A stretch of 64,000 nucleotides of DNA from Alcanivorax sediminis (GCF_009601165.1 NZ_WIRE01000001.1:1488001-1552000), one strand, 5' to 3'; positions 51,851 to 62,029 are shown, counted from the first letter of the stretch. A program made the numbers and translations. Notes: a model not told the origin generated them from the letters alone.

Positions 51851-52555
51851 TCAGCGCGGTTTCGGCAGCGCAATCCAGCTCAGTACGCTGTGCTGCCGTT
51901 CCCGCCAGCGGAAGGGGATCTGGGTGCCCTTTGGCCAGTCTGCTGACAGGGTTCGCAGCAGTGTGAGGCTGTTGGGGTGCCGGCGTACCGCGTCGTGAAA
52001 ATAGAATCGCTTGCCGGTCAGTGGATATAGTGCCTTGAACAGACTTTCCTTGGCCGAGAAGATCAGCGTCAGGCGGTTTGCTCGCTGCAACGGGGTCATG
52101 CCTGAAAGTGCCTTCAACTCCTCCTCCGTGAGCAATTCCCGCTCCAGCCTGGCGGCACGCTCGGTGCTCACCCATTGTTCGGTATCCACCCCCACTGCCA
52201 GCCACTTATTGGCGTCGCCAACCATCACTTCTGCCACCCCGTGACTATGGGTGATGCTGCCGACTGCGCCCACTGGCCATGATGGCGAGCGGTCCTGTGT
52301 GAGCTGAGGGATCCCCTCCAACCCGAGTAGCTGGAGAGCTTCACGGGCACACCAGCGACCGGCCAGATACTCCGCTTTTCGCTTGCTGATAGCGGTCCTC
52401 AGAGATGGAGGTAACGGAATGCCTGCCTGAGCAAACTGCTCATCATTCAACAGCTCCGGCTGAAACTGACAGCTGATACGAATCAACCCTGAGGAAAGCT
52501 CCTCTCGATGCAGTCTGCTGAGGCTGGCTGGGCGGGGCTGTGCGGTGGCGGACAT
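51851..52555 (-). CDS. 4'-Phosphopantetheinyl transferase (EntD-like)
   Basis: 234 residues with RKAEYLAGRWCAREAL, GSITHSHG, the magnesium site VGVDTE and FSAKESLFKALYP. These are the three motifs of EntD/Sfp-type transferases, which load the pantetheine arm onto carrier proteins. No NRPS or PKS gene lies in the window, so the target may be the fatty-acid ACP or a distant cluster. Confidence 0.9.
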   Translation of the reverse strand: MSATAQPRPASLSRLHREELSSGLIRISCQFQPELLNDEQFAQAGIPLPPSLRTAISKRKAEYLAGRWCAREALQLLGLEGIPQLTQDRSPSWPVGAVGSITHSHGVAEVMVGDANKWLAVGVDTEQWVSTERAARLERELLTEEELKALSGMTPLQRANRLTLIFSAKESLFKALYPLTGKRFYFHDAVRRHPNSLTLLRTLSADWPKGTQIPFRWRERQHSVLSWIALPKPR

Positions 52556-52677
52556 GAATAATCAATCTTCGGGTGGATGACATGGCAGACTATAGCAAAG
52601 GTGGAGTGAGCCTGCTGCGGACGGATGGCGGTACAGGTACACTGCGGGGCTGATGATCAAGCAGAAGGAAAACAAGG

Positions 52678-53607
52678 ATGGCTGGAACCAGCTTGCTGGC
52701 ATTGATTGATGATATTGCGACCTTGCTGGATGACGTGTCTGTCATGACCAAGGTGGCTGCCAAGAAAACGGCAGGGGTACTGGGCGATGATCTGGCCCTG
52801 AACGCTGAACAGGTGTCTGGCGTCAAGGCAGACAGGGAATTGCCTGTAGTATGGGCGGTGGCGAAAGGCTCCGCCGTCAACAAGCTCATTCTGGTGCCTG
52901 CGGCATTGCTGATCAGTGCCTTCTTGCCCTGGTTGATTACCCCACTGCTCATGATCGGTGGTGCTTTTCTTTGCTATGAGGGCTGCGAAAAACTTGCTCA
53001 CAAACTCTTTCACGGAAGTGATGAACAGGCCCATGAAGAAAAGCTGAAGGTGATAGCGGATACGTCCGTCGATCTGGTGGCGTTTGAGAAGGACAAGATC
53101 AAGGGCGCGATTCGTACGGACTTCATCCTGTCAGCTGAAATCATTGTGATTTCCCTTGGTGCGGTTCAATCCGCCAGTTTCTCTGTACAAGTAGCCGCTA
53201 TCTGCGCCATCGCCGTTCTGATGACCATTGGTGTCTATGGTCTGGTTGCGGCGATTGTGAAACTGGATGATGCAGGCCTGTATCTGGCAGCCACCCGACC
53301 GGATCGACCTGCTGCCGGCATGCGTGTGGCTGTGGGCAAGGGTATCCTCGCCGTGGCGCCCTGGCTCATGAAGTCGCTGTCAGTGGTGGGTACCCTGGCC
53401 ATGTTCCTGGTGGGCGGGGGGATTCTGGTGCACGGTATTCCGGGCTCCCATGACTGGGTGCATCACCTGCAGGAAATGGCCTCCGCCGTCGCGTTTGCCG
53501 TGCCCTTACTGGTGAACCTGGTGGGAGGAGTGATTGCGGGAGCGGTGGTGTTGGCGGCCGTCAGCCTGGCCTCCCGGCTACGCGGGAAGGCTGCAGCGGC
53601 AAGCTGA
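52678..53607 (+). CDS. DUF808 inner-membrane protein (YedI-like)
   Basis: 309 residues starting [20 protein letters not shown], then [20 protein letters not shown], the conserved DUF808 start. Several membrane helices follow, with a conserved [14 protein letters not shown] segment between. The function is unknown. AAGGA precedes the ATG. It is a single gene, convergent with the small 56-residue gene. Confidence 0.9.
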   Translation: MAGTSLLALIDDIATLLDDVSVMTKVAAKKTAGVLGDDLALNAEQVSGVKADRELPVVWAVAKGSAVNKLILVPAALLISAFLPWLITPLLMIGGAFLCYEGCEKLAHKLFHGSDEQAHEEKLKVIADTSVDLVAFEKDKIKGAIRTDFILSAEIIVISLGAVQSASFSVQVAAICAIAVLMTIGVYGLVAAIVKLDDAGLYLAATRPDRPAAGMRVAVGKGILAVAPWLMKSLSVVGTLAMFLVGGGILVHGIPGSHDWVHHLQEMASAVAFAVPLLVNLVGGVIAGAVVLAAVSLASRLRGKAAAAS

Positions 53608-53629
53608 TCGGTTTGAGGGCTGGCGCCGG

Positions 53630-53800
53630 TCAGCCCTCTTCCAGCGACAGGCCACAGGCCCTGATCAGCTGAATAGCGCGTACTTTCTTTCCTTCCTCAA
53701 GCGCGGCCTCTACCGCAGAGGCCTCTTCCTCTTTGCCCTGCTGGCGAAGCGTCTCGATAATCTGCTTCCAGTCTTTCAGTGCGGTCTTGTGTCCATCCAT
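53630..53800 (-). CDS. Small 56-residue helical protein
   Basis: A short gene with an excellent AAGGAGAG site 6-7 bases before the ATG at 53800. The protein is charged and helical (DWKQIIETLRQQGKEEEAS), and its C-terminal segment GKKVRAIQLIRACGLSLEEG resembles the helix of ribosomal protein L7/L12's C-terminal domain. No signal peptide is present. It lies on the same strand as the AraC regulator gene and directly behind it (21 bases), so the two may be co-transcribed. The function is unknown. Confidence 0.75.
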   Translation of the reverse strand: MDGHKTALKDWKQIIETLRQQGKEEEASAVEAALEEGKKVRAIQLIRACGLSLEEG

Positions 53801-53821
53801 GCAACTCTCCTTGGGGGGATA

Positions 53822-54823
53822 TCAGCCGATGTTATCCGGCGTCCACCGTGAAGGCGGCATGCCAAACCAGCGGGTAAACGCGCGCGAAAAGGCACTGAGG
53901 TCGGCATAGCCGAGTAAGTCAGACAGCTGCGTCACCTGCAGCTGTGAATCACGAAGATAGCGAAGCGCCATGTTCTGGCGAGTATCGTCCAGCACTTTCT
54001 GAAAGCTCGTTCCGGACTCCCCCAGTCGCCGTTGCAAGGTACGTCGGCTCATGGCCATGCACTCAGCGACCTGATCGACCTTGACCCTGCCCTGGGGCAG
54101 CAGATCACGCATCAGGTTGCTGACGTAACCAGGTAATTCCAGGTCGGAGAGACGCTGGAGGGTATCAAGGTGCGCACGAATCAGTTGATGGAGGGCCGGG
54201 TCCGCCTCGCTGAGCGGTAGCTCAAGTTCTTCGGGATCGAGCAGCAGGGCCGTGGTATCACTGTTGAACCGGGGGACAATACCCAGCACGTCCCGGTAAG
54301 CCTGCAACGGTGCCTGGGGAGCATGCTCCAGCAGCATGGGGTGGGGGGTCCAGTTATGTCCCATCAAGGTTTTTAGCATCTTCCGGCCTACGCCCAGTGC
54401 CAGCTCGGCGCCGTGGTTGATGCCGGGTTGCTTGGGGTCCAATACCCGGTAGGCCAGCTGGATCTTGTCGCCGTAAGCGCTGACTTCCACGTGGGCGGCA
54501 CCCATGTGCAGATGGAAGTATTGGCGCAATTCACTCAGCGCTTCGCCCACGGTGCTGGCGTTATTCAGCAAGTAGACAATCGGCCCGAGTACCGTAATAC
54601 CTTGCCGGAGTCCCAGCTTCAGGCCAAATAGTGGATCACCGGCCTGCTTGGCACTGAGCTCCAGCAACGCCAGAAAGCGTCGATAGGACACCAGACCTTG
54701 CAGGTGGTCCAGGGTGTTCTCGGGTAGGCCCACCTCTTTGAGCAGTGCCTTGTGGGGCAGACCATACTCTTCCGCCAGGGAGTCAAAGCCGTACAGCGCA
54801 GAAGCCCTTGCAAAGTCCTGCAT
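53822..54823 (-). CDS. AraC-family regulator, divergent from the cupin operon
   Basis: 333 residues of the OruR-like AraC type: the long N-terminal domain has KLGLRQGITVLGPIVYLLNN, and the C-terminal DNA-binding part has VAECMAMSRRTLQRRLGESG, then LSDLLGYADLSAFSRAFTRW and GMPPSRW. It is divergent from the cupin-3beta-HSD-SDR genes with a 149-base gap, which suggests that it controls them. Confidence 0.9.
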   Translation of the reverse strand: MQDFARASALYGFDSLAEEYGLPHKALLKEVGLPENTLDHLQGLVSYRRFLALLELSAKQAGDPLFGLKLGLRQGITVLGPIVYLLNNASTVGEALSELRQYFHLHMGAAHVEVSAYGDKIQLAYRVLDPKQPGINHGAELALGVGRKMLKTLMGHNWTPHPMLLEHAPQAPLQAYRDVLGIVPRFNSDTTALLLDPEELELPLSEADPALHQLIRAHLDTLQRLSDLELPGYVSNLMRDLLPQGRVKVDQVAECMAMSRRTLQRRLGESGTSFQKVLDDTRQNMALRYLRDSQLQVTQLSDLLGYADLSAFSRAFTRWFGMPPSRWTPDNIG

Positions 54824-54972
54824 GCTTGTCAGCCCTCCGGGGAATATTAAGTGTATACCTGGCGCAAAATGCTAAATCATTGGCGCACTTTATCAAGTTT
54901 AGCTGTTTTTTTCAGCGCAGTATGTCTGTCTCCAGGTTAATTCCAACAATCATATTTATAGGGAGAGCAACC

Positions 54973-55494
54973 ATGTCCATGTTGCCGATGCTTGCAAAAG
55001 ATCACGATTCTCTGCTGACGCTGAACAACAACGAGATGCCCATCTACAAGGACATCATGGTTCCCGGTCTGGACGTCCAGCCCCAGTACGTTGACGTCAA
55101 CCGTGGGATCTGGGTTCTGCGCGTCATGTTCCACCCCGGCGTTCAGCTACCGATGCACTACCACACCGGTTCTGTTCACCTGTGGACCCTGTCAGGCAAG
55201 TGGAACTACGTGGAGTACCCTGATCAGCCCCAGACCGCAGGTTGCTACCTTTTTGAGCCGGGCGGCAGCATCCACACCTTTAATGTGCCGGCCGACAACA
55301 CTGAAGTGACTGACACCCTGATGCTGGTGGAGGGCGCCAACGTTAATTTTGATGCGGATGGCAATTACCACAGCATTCTGGATGCCAACTCCATCACTCT
55401 GTTGATTGAACAGTACATCCAGGAAAACGGCATGGAGCCGGCCACCTATATCAAGCCGTCCATGCCCGACTTTGCGAACAAGATTAAAGACTAA
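54973..55494 (+). CDS. Cupin protein, 2,4'-dihydroxyacetophenone dioxygenase family
   Basis: 173 residues of the small cupin type related to 2,4'-dihydroxyacetophenone dioxygenase: PMHYHTGSVHLWTLSGKWNY holds the His ligands, and PGGSIHTFNVP adds another. These enzymes bind iron and can cleave a C-C bond beside a carbonyl; the substrate here is unknown. The ATG at 54973 has AGGGAG upstream; the longer frame from 54745 overlaps the AraC gene in reverse and is not used. It heads a three-gene run. Confidence 0.85.
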   Translation: MSMLPMLAKDHDSLLTLNNNEMPIYKDIMVPGLDVQPQYVDVNRGIWVLRVMFHPGVQLPMHYHTGSVHLWTLSGKWNYVEYPDQPQTAGCYLFEPGGSIHTFNVPADNTEVTDTLMLVEGANVNFDADGNYHSILDANSITLLIEQYIQENGMEPATYIKPSMPDFANKIKD

Positions 55495-55558
55495 TTGTTA
55501 CTGACCTTGATGGGGCTGCTCCAGCGAGCAGCTCCATTTTTTGCAGCGGGAATACAGC

Positions 55559-56587
55559 ATGACAACAACAATGCCAACGGGAAGTAATGGACAACAACCG
55601 GCCGTGCCAACGTCCGTTTTTGTAACTGGCGCAGGCGGTTTTATTGGTCGAGCCATCATGGCGCGCTATCAGGCGCTTGGCTGTGATGTGCGCGGCATGG
55701 ACCTCAATGCAGATGAAAGTGCCAATATTGTTGCGGGAGATATTACTAACCCGTCGGGTTGGGCGGAGCATGCCAAGGGCTGCGAACTGTTCATTCACAC
55801 CGCGGCCATTGTCAGTCTGGCAGCCCAGTGGCCCGCATATCGCAAGGTCACTGTCGAAGGCACTCGTCAGGCCATTGATGTGGCGGTGGCGGCAGGTGCG
55901 AAACGCTTTGTGCATTTCTCATCCATTGCCGCCATGGGGTACGACTACCCGGATGGCGCCGATGAAACCTGCCCTGTGGTGATCGGCAATGAATACCTTT
56001 ATGGCGTTGCCAAAGGGGCCAGTGAGCACGTGACACTCGCTGCCCATGCGGCGGGTGAAATTGATGTAACGATTATTCGTCCGGGCGACGTGTATGGCCC
56101 GGGCTCGCGAGCGTGGTTGATTGAGCCCCTGAAAATGGCAAGGTCCGGCCAGTTGGTGCTGCCTGACAACGGACAGGGCGTTTTTACCCCTGTTTATATT
56201 GAAGACTTGCTGGACGGCATCATGCTCGCGGCAGGCCTGGAAGAGGGTCGCGGCCAGATCTTCATCTTGTGGGGGGGCGAAGCCGTCTCCTGCAAAGAGT
56301 TCTTCAGTCATCACTGGCATTGGGCGGGCCGTAAGGGCGCTCCGCACAGTTTGCCCCTGAAAGCTGCATTGGCGCTGACCACGGGGGTCTGGAAGGTAAA
56401 CCAGATGCTCAAGCGTCACGACGAAGTAACCCCGGACACCATGCTGATGTTCTCTCGCAAAGGCGCGTATTCCATCGAAAAAGCGCAGCGTTTGCTGGGT
56501 TATCAGCCAAAAGTGAACTTTGCAGAAGGTATGCGTCAGTCTGAGCTGTGGCTCAGAGCCTGTGGCGAACTGGAGGGAAAGGCATGA
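55559..56587 (+). CDS. 3beta-hydroxysteroid dehydrogenase-like epimerase/dehydratase
   Basis: 342 residues. The extended SDR fold starts VFVTGAGGFIGRAIMARYQA. The catalytic parts are HFSSIAAMGYD (Ser) and YLYGVAKGASE (YxxxK). The layout and the Tyr region match the 3beta-HSD/isomerase branch acting on steroids and other alicyclic alcohols. Its stop overlaps the next SDR gene's ATG. A steroid or terpenoid substrate is plausible but not shown. Confidence 0.85.
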   Translation: MTTTMPTGSNGQQPAVPTSVFVTGAGGFIGRAIMARYQALGCDVRGMDLNADESANIVAGDITNPSGWAEHAKGCELFIHTAAIVSLAAQWPAYRKVTVEGTRQAIDVAVAAGAKRFVHFSSIAAMGYDYPDGADETCPVVIGNEYLYGVAKGASEHVTLAAHAAGEIDVTIIRPGDVYGPGSRAWLIEPLKMARSGQLVLPDNGQGVFTPVYIEDLLDGIMLAAGLEEGRGQIFILWGGEAVSCKEFFSHHWHWAGRKGAPHSLPLKAALALTTGVWKVNQMLKRHDEVTPDTMLMFSRKGAYSIEKAQRLLGYQPKVNFAEGMRQSELWLRACGELEGKA

Positions 56588-57396
56588 ATCACGTAATGAT
56601 TACCGGTGGCGGCAGCGGCCTTGGACTGGGCATGGCGCGTCGTTACCTGAAGCGTGGCATTTCAGTGAGCGTTCTGGATCTGCTGGTCAGCAACGAAAGC
56701 CAGAATTTGCTGACTCAGGCTGCCAATGAAGGTGGTAGCCACTGGTCTTTTTTCGAAATGGACATTACCGATGATGTGGCCGTTGCCAAGGCGGTAACAT
56801 TGGCAGTGCAGAAATTCGGTAACCCGAATCTGGCGATCAACTCTGCCGGCGTGGCGATCAACAAGACCCTGGCAGATATGAAGCCTGCAGAGTTCCGCAA
56901 GGTGATTGATATCAACCTGAATGGCAGTCTGCATTTTGCCTCGGCGGTGATGCCTCACATGGCGCGAGGTTCCCGTCTTGCCCTGGTTGCTTCTCTGGCG
57001 GGCTTTACCAGTAACTATGGTTACTGTGCCTACGGGGCATCAAAATTCGGTGTGGTAGGTCTTGCCACGACTCTGCGCTATGAATACGAGCCGCTTGGGG
57101 TTCGTTTGAGCTGTATTTGTCCGCCGGAAGTACATACGCCGTTGGTGGACAAGGAGCGTCTTGATGGCAACCCGATTGCCCGTGAACTGAAAAAGACCGC
57201 AGGTTGTATGGATCCGGATGATGCCTGTGACCAGATCGTGGCAGCACTGGATGCTGGCAAGTGGATGATTATTCCCAGCTTCCTGGGCAAGGCGACAGGA
57301 TTTGTGGCCCGTCATATGCCGGGCCTGTTTAATGGCTACATCCAGATGATGGTTAAAAAGCTGATGAAGCAGTATCCGATTCGAAGCCCTGGCTAA
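56584..57396 (+). CDS. Short-chain dehydrogenase in the cupin operon
   Basis: 270 residues with HVMITGGGSGLGLGMARRYL, NSAGVAINKTLAD, the Ser in LALVASLAGF and the pair YGASK. It is translationally coupled to the 3beta-HSD-like gene (ATGA). Together with the cupin, the set could oxidise an alicyclic or aromatic alcohol and cleave the ring or side chain. A strong terminator follows. Confidence 0.87.
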   Translation: MNHVMITGGGSGLGLGMARRYLKRGISVSVLDLLVSNESQNLLTQAANEGGSHWSFFEMDITDDVAVAKAVTLAVQKFGNPNLAINSAGVAINKTLADMKPAEFRKVIDINLNGSLHFASAVMPHMARGSRLALVASLAGFTSNYGYCAYGASKFGVVGLATTLRYEYEPLGVRLSCICPPEVHTPLVDKERLDGNPIARELKKTAGCMDPDDACDQIVAALDAGKWMIIPSFLGKATGFVARHMPGLFNGYIQMMVKKLMKQYPIRSPG

Positions 57397-57422
57397 TTCC
57401 TGGTGCATTTTGCACTTTTTGC

Positions 57423-57456
57423 GCCCCGCATCTCCCCCGATGCGGGGCTTTTTTTT
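57423..57456 (+). terminator. Terminator of the cupin operon
   Basis: A perfect 10-bp GC-rich stem (GCCCCGCATC/GATGCGGGGC) with a 6-base loop and eight T residues, 27 bases after the SDR stop. Confidence 0.92.
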
Positions 57457-57522
57457 GCCGGAAAGACCAGATGCAAAGAGAAACTCAGTTAAAGATGGAG
57501 CACAACGCATTCTCACCAGGTG

Positions 57523-58362
57523 CTATTGGCGAATCAAAATGGAGTAATTGTGTGTGTCTGGAGAAACGGATGTATTGATTCTTGCGCCCGCGCGGATTTC
57601 TTCCAGTGGTTCTCCCTGTCCAATCAGCTGGTGTTCAAACAACACTTCGTCAGCATAGCCCGGTAGAAGAATGCGGTAATCCAGCGAGTGATGCAGATCG
57701 TTGTAGCGACCGGATTCAGCCAGCAGGCCGGTCAGGCAGTTGTCGGTGAGGGTGTTGTAGAAATCCGGAGTGTGGCGAAGGTTGTCCGCGCGGCGCAGAA
57801 AATTCAGCAGGAGAGCCTGCCCCTGTAGCGCAGAACCATTCAGAGAGTAGAGATAGAGGGGTTCCTGCCGGACAAACGAACGGAGGCCAATCACATCCTC
57901 TTCGCTGGCCAGAACGACAAACTTGGTGTACTCACGAAGTGCCCCGGCCAGGGGGCTGTACTCATTTTGATCTTCGCGCAAGCGCGCTTCTATGGACACC
58001 GCCAGAAACTGACCATCACTGAACTCGAAGCTGGCGAACGCGTGTGCAAGACCATAGTCACCAAAGTGTGAGAGGCCAAACCAGACCCGTTGGAGCTGTG
58101 AAAGCACATAGTGGCGGTCTATATAACGGGCTACTGCCACATTGCCATTTTCGTCATAGCGGAAATCACGCATCCCTTCGATGATAAGGGTGTCTCCACT
58201 TAAGTGAATCTCCGGTAAGCGCTGGTAGCCCGTCTTCCAGTTGTCATCCTGTTGGGCAACCCGCGTGGTGAACCAGAGGGCGTAGCACAAGATTGATAGA
58301 AAGACTCCCCAAACGGCGATTTTGCGAATGCGCTTCCAGGTTGTCATGGTGTCGTTTCTCAT
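57523..58362 (-). CDS. Membrane-anchored Lnb-like (DUF4105) protein
   Basis: 279 residues with one N-terminal membrane segment (KIAVWGVFLSILCYALWFTT). The rest fits the DUF4105/Lnb N-terminal periplasmic domain: RVWFGLSHFGDYGLAHAFAS and the DNCLTGLL motif with a possible catalytic Cys. Relatives act on lipids or lipoproteins. Its start overlaps the patatin gene stop by 4 bases, so the two are coupled. Confidence 0.8.
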   Translation of the reverse strand: MRNDTMTTWKRIRKIAVWGVFLSILCYALWFTTRVAQQDDNWKTGYQRLPEIHLSGDTLIIEGMRDFRYDENGNVAVARYIDRHYVLSQLQRVWFGLSHFGDYGLAHAFASFEFSDGQFLAVSIEARLREDQNEYSPLAGALREYTKFVVLASEEDVIGLRSFVRQEPLYLYSLNGSALQGQALLLNFLRRADNLRHTPDFYNTLTDNCLTGLLAESGRYNDLHHSLDYRILLPGYADEVLFEHQLIGQGEPLEEIRAGARINTSVSPDTHNYSILIRQ

Positions 58363-60566
58363 CGAAAAACATGGCCGAAATAGATATTGAAGGAGTAGTG
58401 GTCGCCTTCGGTGTAACCCAGAGAAAGGTAACCCGGGCCGAGCGGGGTATGAGTGCCAAGAAACAGACTGCCGCCAGAAAGCAGTGAGCGGGTATCGACG
58501 TCGTCACGGTTCAACCATACATTGCCCGTTTCATAGGACGCGCCGGCATAGATCTGTACAGAGGAGGGCAGTAGCAGGTTGCGTCGCAATGGGCGCGTTA
58601 CCACCAGCCGGCCGAGGGCGCTGTGATTGCCCCAGATGCTGTCAGGCGGAAGGCCAGACAAACGAAGAAAACCGCCCAGTGGCTCGATTGCTTCCGTGCC
58701 GGGTTCCTCCTCAGAAATGGCCGCGTCGGCCTCAGCTACCAGTGAGAAACCAGCCAAAGTAGTGGCAAACCCCAGCTCAATCAGTTGTCGCTGGTAGTCT
58801 GCATCGGCGCCGAAGTCCGGGTCATGATGCTGATATTCCAGAGCGGCTCTTATCCCCTTCGTTGGAAAGGCGAGATTATCGTAGGTGTCCCAGCTTAGCC
58901 GGGAGAACGCGTATCGATCCTGGTAGCTCTCAATATCAAAGGGGATGCCGACCTGAGTCTCGATGTCGCCGCCGGTTGCCTGCATTCCAACGCGCAGCTC
59001 CCCCTTTTGCCTAAACAGCGCAGCCCCGGCATCCAGTCCGCCATACACTTCTGTGCGTCGGAAGGTGGCGAAAGCGGGTTCATCAATGTCGTTGTTGATA
59101 TAAAGGTCAATGGAGTCAGAACGATAGCCAGCCACGGGCTCTACAAAGAAAATGAGCTTGTGATCGATAGGCTGGAAGAAGCGGCCTTCCAGCATGGGGC
59201 GAGAACCAAGGTTGGCCAGCAGGGCCGCGGTACCGCCGTAACGGTTCAGCCCGGCGATCCGTAATGAGCCAAACAGGCCAAAAGTACCGTTGCCGCGCAT
59301 ATCATCAGAAAACTGAAGGCCGATCTGGGCAAAGGTATTACTGGTGTCCCGTTCTTCCGCCTCAATGAAGAGTTGGTTGCGCCCCTCACTGTTTTTAAGG
59401 TGATAGCGGATGCTGTCGTGGTAATCCAGTGCGTAAATATGCGAAATATCCTCGCGAATTTTCTCGCGATCCAGGGGTGCGCCGGGCTGCTGTCTGATCA
59501 TGGCGCGAATGACCTTGTCGCTGACAACACCACCGTTGGTAATAATGATGTCATCAATGACCGGATGGGTCTCCCGTGAGGACAGCCTTTCGGGGAGTGC
59601 CTGCTCGGCTTGCGTTAGCGCACGAGGGGGAGGCCCCAGCACCTGAATGGCGGCCGCATAACCCGCGTCAATAGCCTGTTTCGCCTTGCTGAAATCGCTG
59701 CTGGAAATGCCCTCCAGATCGGGCTTGATGACAATGTCATCTTCCTCAAGGGTAGCCAGGCTCTGATCACTGTTATTACGAACCAGCAGGGCGCTCAGCT
59801 GTGCAAGCACCAGGGCGATGGAGTTGATTTCTTCCTTGTCCCAACGCGGGCTCCCCACGTCGACAACAACCAGCCGGTCCAGTGACTGGTCACTGAGCGC
59901 ATCAATGGGAATGTTATTGGCGATGCCGCCATCCACGAGCAGCTTGTCATCAAGCAGCATGGGTTCCAGCAGGCCCGGAATCGACATGCTGGCTCTCACC
60001 GCTGAACTCAGCCGCCCACTTTTCAGCACGACCTGCTCACCGGTCACCAGATCCGCAGCCACCGCCCGGTAAGGGATCTTGAGCTGATCAAAGTCGGTGA
60101 TGTCCCTGGCAGGGGAAAACATCTCATCGAGAATCAGGGTGAGATGTTGGCCTTGCAGAGCTGCACGGGGCAGGGCAATGCCTTTGCGATTGATGCGAAG
60201 ACGATAGTCCACAGGGGCTCCCGCATCCATCTGTCGATAGACAAACAGGGAGTGCGAGCGAGGGGAGTTGTCCTAGAAGGCTTCTTTCCAGTCCATCTCC
60301 ACGGCGATCTGTTCAATCTGCTCGATGGAATAGCCGGTGGCATACAGTCCGCCCACAATGGACCCCATGCTGGTGCCGGCCACGGCACTGGGATGTATGC
60401 CGTGCTCATGCAGGGCTTTTAAGACGCCTATATGAGCAAGGCCTCGGGCGCCACCGCCGGAGAGCACTAGCCCAGTGCGCTCCCCTGCGGAAACAATGCC
60501 GGGAAGAGAACAGCAGAAAAAAAATGCAAAAAACCCCGATAGCAGGTTTGTCCCTTTCCTGTTCAC
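58359..60566 (-). pseudogene. Patatin-like phospholipase with outer-membrane barrel, interrupted by in-frame TAG
   Basis: The first frame (60566-60273) has a signal peptide, the oxyanion motif [20 protein letters not shown] and nucleophile GTSMGS, and ends MDWKEAF-TAG. The same frame continues without a shift for 637 codons to 58359, with the catalytic Asp in DGGIANN, POTRA-like and BamA-type barrel parts ending in FGHVFR. The total of 735 codons fits the family. The stop lies exactly where relatives have MDWxxxFxD..PR. Everything else is intact. This may be a recent nonsense mutation, an amber readthrough or a sequencing error. Alone, the first part lacks the Asp and the second lacks the Ser. 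Confidence 0.85.
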
Positions 60567-60727
60567 GTGTCGGATTCTCTTTGGTGGCCAAGCCGAGTGC
60601 CTTCATCATAACGGGGCTGGTTTAATTACGCGATGCTCGCGTAGGTCACCACATATGCCCTAATGAAAGAGAATACCGTCAGCGGCAACTCTGTCGGAGA
60701 ATGACTGCAACCCTGGCGCATGGCCGC

Positions 60728-62029
60728 TCAAAGGTGAGCGGGGTGATTCTTGTCAGGTTTGATGATGCCGTGTGCTCGCTCTCCAAAAACTGCCTGCATG
60801 CGGTACCGCTGTTGTTTACGGCCTTTTCGCTCCAGTTTCTTTCTGTCGACCGGGCCCAGCCGGGTATAGAGCTCACGTGCGACACGCATGGGTGTGGTCA
60901 TGGCCGGGTACCAGGGCAGTACCCAGTCGGGCAGACCCAACGCATTCATTTGTTCGCGGGAGAGGAAGAGGCGAGTCAGGCTCAGGTGAGAGTGATATTC
61001 GTACTTCAGGTAGAGCTTGTGCAATCGCGGAAATTTGTTCTTCCAGGGATAAACCCTTTCAAAGGGTTCTTTGGAGAGGGCTTGACCGAGCTCTTTGCTG
61101 GTCCAGTCCGGCCGTGATTGGGTGGCTTGGGTGTGGCGCAATAACCGAAATCCTTCCAGTTCTGAATCCACCAGCCATTGTTCCTCCACACCCATCAACC
61201 AGCCGGCATATTTCCACAGGTGCATCACCGCCCGGGATTCCCGGGGAGTAATGATGACGCCGCCCAGCCTCACTCCCAGCAGTAGCACTGAACCGAAGGC
61301 GAGATAGGTGGCAATCATGTCAGTCTGGTTGGCGGGGATGCCCCATTCATTGCTGTCCCACTCCTTGCGCGATTGCAGGTGGCGACGAACCATGCCATGT
61401 ACCCAGCGCACATGGAGGGTATTGATAAACCCTTCACCAAAGCGCTCCATGCCGCCGTGCTCAGTGCAGTCCATCCACCATTTCAGCGTTTCCCCGGTGC
61501 GTTGGGAGGCGCCTTTGTTCAGCGCGCCAGTGGCTACCAGGGCGTGGTTGAAGCCACTCAGCAGGTAACCGACCATCAGCGCCTGATCGCGCATAATGTA
61601 CAGGCCGAACTCGCCCAGACTCTGCACCACGCTGACTCCTTGCTCAAGCAGTTCCCTGTCCAGCCAAACGGGTTCCTGATCAACCATGGCAAAGAATGTT
61701 TTCAGCTCAGTGGGAGCGTTCTCTACCTTATTGATACCTTCCTTGAGAGCCAGCTCATACATAGCCTTCCGGTTGCGTGAGTCCTCCGCCATCATCCAGT
61801 CGAGCAAGCAATCCATGGGCGGATCGCCTTGCCAGAGAGCGTCCACCAGCTGGTCGTAGCGCTCGCGGGATGGCGCCAGTGCCTTACCAAACGCAAGGCG
61901 CTGCAGACGAGGCAGCTTTTGGGTGACCTCAAAGGGCCTCACACGGTGAGGCACATTCCTGTTGGCGGTGGGCTGACTTCCTTGTGAGCGTGGATGCTGT
62001 GCGGATTTGCTGGTTTGGGCCTTGGACAC
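60728..62029 (-). CDS. DUF2236 / MpaB-family oxygenase-like protein
   Basis: 433 residues starting at GTG 62029 behind GAGGAG. The core has WLDRELLEQGVSVVQSLGEF, then GLYIMRDQALMVGYL, NTLHVRWVHGMVRRHL and HLWKYAGWLMGV, which follow the DUF2236 pattern with the Arg and His thought to serve a haem. Members include MpaB and latex-clearing relatives, which act on hydrophobic substrates. It is divergent from a TetR gene with a perfect palindrome between them, so it is likely TetR-controlled. Confidence 0.85.
   Translation of the reverse strand: MSKAQTSKSAQHPRSQGSQPTANRNVPHRVRPFEVTQKLPRLQRLAFGKALAPSRERYDQLVDALWQGDPPMDCLLDWMMAEDSRNRKAMYELALKEGINKVENAPTELKTFFAMVDQEPVWLDRELLEQGVSVVQSLGEFGLYIMRDQALMVGYLLSGFNHALVATGALNKGASQRTGETLKWWMDCTEHGGMERFGEGFINTLHVRWVHGMVRRHLQSRKEWDSNEWGIPANQTDMIATYLAFGSVLLLGVRLGGVIITPRESRAVMHLWKYAGWLMGVEEQWLVDSELEGFRLLRHTQATQSRPDWTSKELGQALSKEPFERVYPWKNKFPRLHKLYLKYEYHSHLSLTRLFLSREQMNALGLPDWVLPWYPAMTTPMRVARELYTRLGPVDRKKLERKGRKQQRYRMQAVFGERAHGIIKPDKNHPAHL

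Noticed and set aside
54745..54972. N-terminal extension of the cupin protein
   Set aside because: The extra 76 residues overlap the start of the divergent AraC gene and have no matching site; AGGGAG before 54973 marks the start.
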